A model generated the notes under the pieces. The model made no database searches. It was given only the letters and a program-made list of their open reading frames with translations, and was not told the origin of the DNA. Shown here one piece after another: positions 63,401 to 64,000 of a stretch of 64,000 nt of DNA; positions within the stretch are counted from its first letter, which is position 1, and the number at the start of each line of letters is the position of its first letter. The DNA is taken from contig JAITVK010000026.1 of NCBI GenBank assembly GCA_031285845.1, forward strand, positions 88,096-152,095, given 5' to 3'. The DNA is from Propionibacteriaceae bacterium (lineage in GTDB: Bacteria > Actinomycetota > Actinomycetes > Propionibacteriales > Propionibacteriaceae). The position numbers were made by a program, and so were the translations under genes.

Positions 63401-64000
63401 CTCGCGACCTCACTCTCCAAGCGAAGTTCACGTTGGACGAGTACGAGATCACGTACGACTTCGGCGACGGCGTCGCCCCCGAGGAGGCCAATCCGAGCCA
63501 ATACAATGTCACCGAGCTACCGCTCGCGCTCACGCACCAGCCCCAGCGGCCCGGCTATATTTTCGCCGGGTGGGTTGAGGACGACTCACGCTGGCGCACC
63601 CCGATCGACACGATTCCGACTGGAACCACTGGTGATGTGCATCTGAGCGCCCTGTGGCAGCCCGACTCGCCGAGCCCGGCGCCGAGCGATCCGTCCCCCG
63701 ATCCGGCGCCCAGCAGTCCTTCGCCAAGCGTGACGGTCACCCCGACAATGAGCGTCACCCCGAGTGCGACTCCCACGATCAGCATCACCCCGAGTGCGAG
63801 TTCGACACCCACTGCGAGCGTCACACCCACTCAGAGCGTCACCCCAAGTGCGACTCCGACGATCAGCACGACGCCGAGTACGAGTTCGACACCCACTGCG
63901 AGCGTCACCACGCCGGTCACCACGACGCCGAGCATCAGCCTCACTCCGAGTGCGACTCCGACGGTGAGCGCCACGCCCACGACCAGCGTCACCCCAAGTG
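60407..64000 (+). CDS. Second giant surface protein, paralog of the preceding one (3' end outside window)
   Basis: Open from the ATG at 60407 to the window edge, 1198 residues visible. The 5' context AAGGTCACC-ATG-GTCCACCCC aligns with AAGGTCATT-GTG-ATCCATCCG of the first copy. Signal peptide 1-37 (LPLIACALFIPGLVAQA). A Thr/Pro/Asp linker runs to about 140. The beta-helix region with GGGI...GN motifs lies at about 150-930, InlB-type repeats at about 950-1080 (HTVVFTDWDDTELSRQTV, GYIFAGWVEDDS), then a Thr/Ser/Pro stalk. The stalk is encoded by near-identical short DNA repeats from 63,733 to the end. Its anchor is not visible. Confidence 0.85.

Overview
The window is high-GC DNA from an actinobacterium. 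The best taxonomic pointers are a bacterial proteasome activator (Bpa family), an MprA/MprB-type two-component pair, a DUF4921 GalT-like protein, sortase-type surface proteins and frequent GTG starts. I cannot name the genus. The hexamer CGTACG is several-fold more frequent in the chromosomal genes than in three segments that also look foreign by content: positions 1-12,150, 15,000-17,000 and 51,700-53,700.

Positions 1-12,150 hold a Gram-positive siphophage-type tail cassette. Nearly all of it is on the minus strand: DUF859-like protein, tail hub/fibre, Dit, tape measure, frameshifted tail chaperones and major tail protein. A promoter, an early-gene block and a divergently transcribed leaderless repressor lie upstream. 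No head, packaging or integrase genes lie between the major tail protein and the regulators. The cassette is therefore either a deleted prophage or a candidate flexible (F-type) tailocin. A plus-strand DUF4429/SHOCT gene is inserted among the tail genes.

Positions 12,150-17,165 are an accessory zone. It carries a membrane-anchored protein with a duplicated domain, a broken chimeric relative of it, two small membrane proteins, and a two-gene AAA ATPase plus DUF4276/TOPRIM-like unit resembling anti-phage modules. The ATPase frame is broken at a six-G tract.

Positions 17,166-36,300 are mostly housekeeping: kdpFABC without kdpDE nearby, cstA with its YbdD partner, the GalT-like protein, bpa, mprAB, a large protein with a disordered tail, a eukaryote-like double-length phosphofructokinase, a PEBP protein, an S4 RNA-binding protein and an ABC permease.

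Positions 36,300-42,630 continue with an ABC ATPase carrying an acidic extension of roughly 800 residues, a repeat-rich intergenic region containing a 38-residue membrane protein, and a padR plus pentapeptide-repeat pair.

Positions 42,700-47,260 are a D-galactonate (De Ley-Doudoroff) locus: IclR regulator, ABC permeases, dgoD, KDPGal aldolase and KDG kinase. A deletion has joined the first third of dgoD to the middle of a permease gene. After it come ilvA, an NCS1 permease with a structured leader, a purine nucleoside phosphorylase, an MFS gene with an in-frame stop, and an ABC-F protein. The right end carries two tandem paralogous giant surface proteins, each with a signal peptide, parallel beta-helix repeats, InlB-type repeats and a Pro/Thr-rich stalk. 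The second runs off the window.
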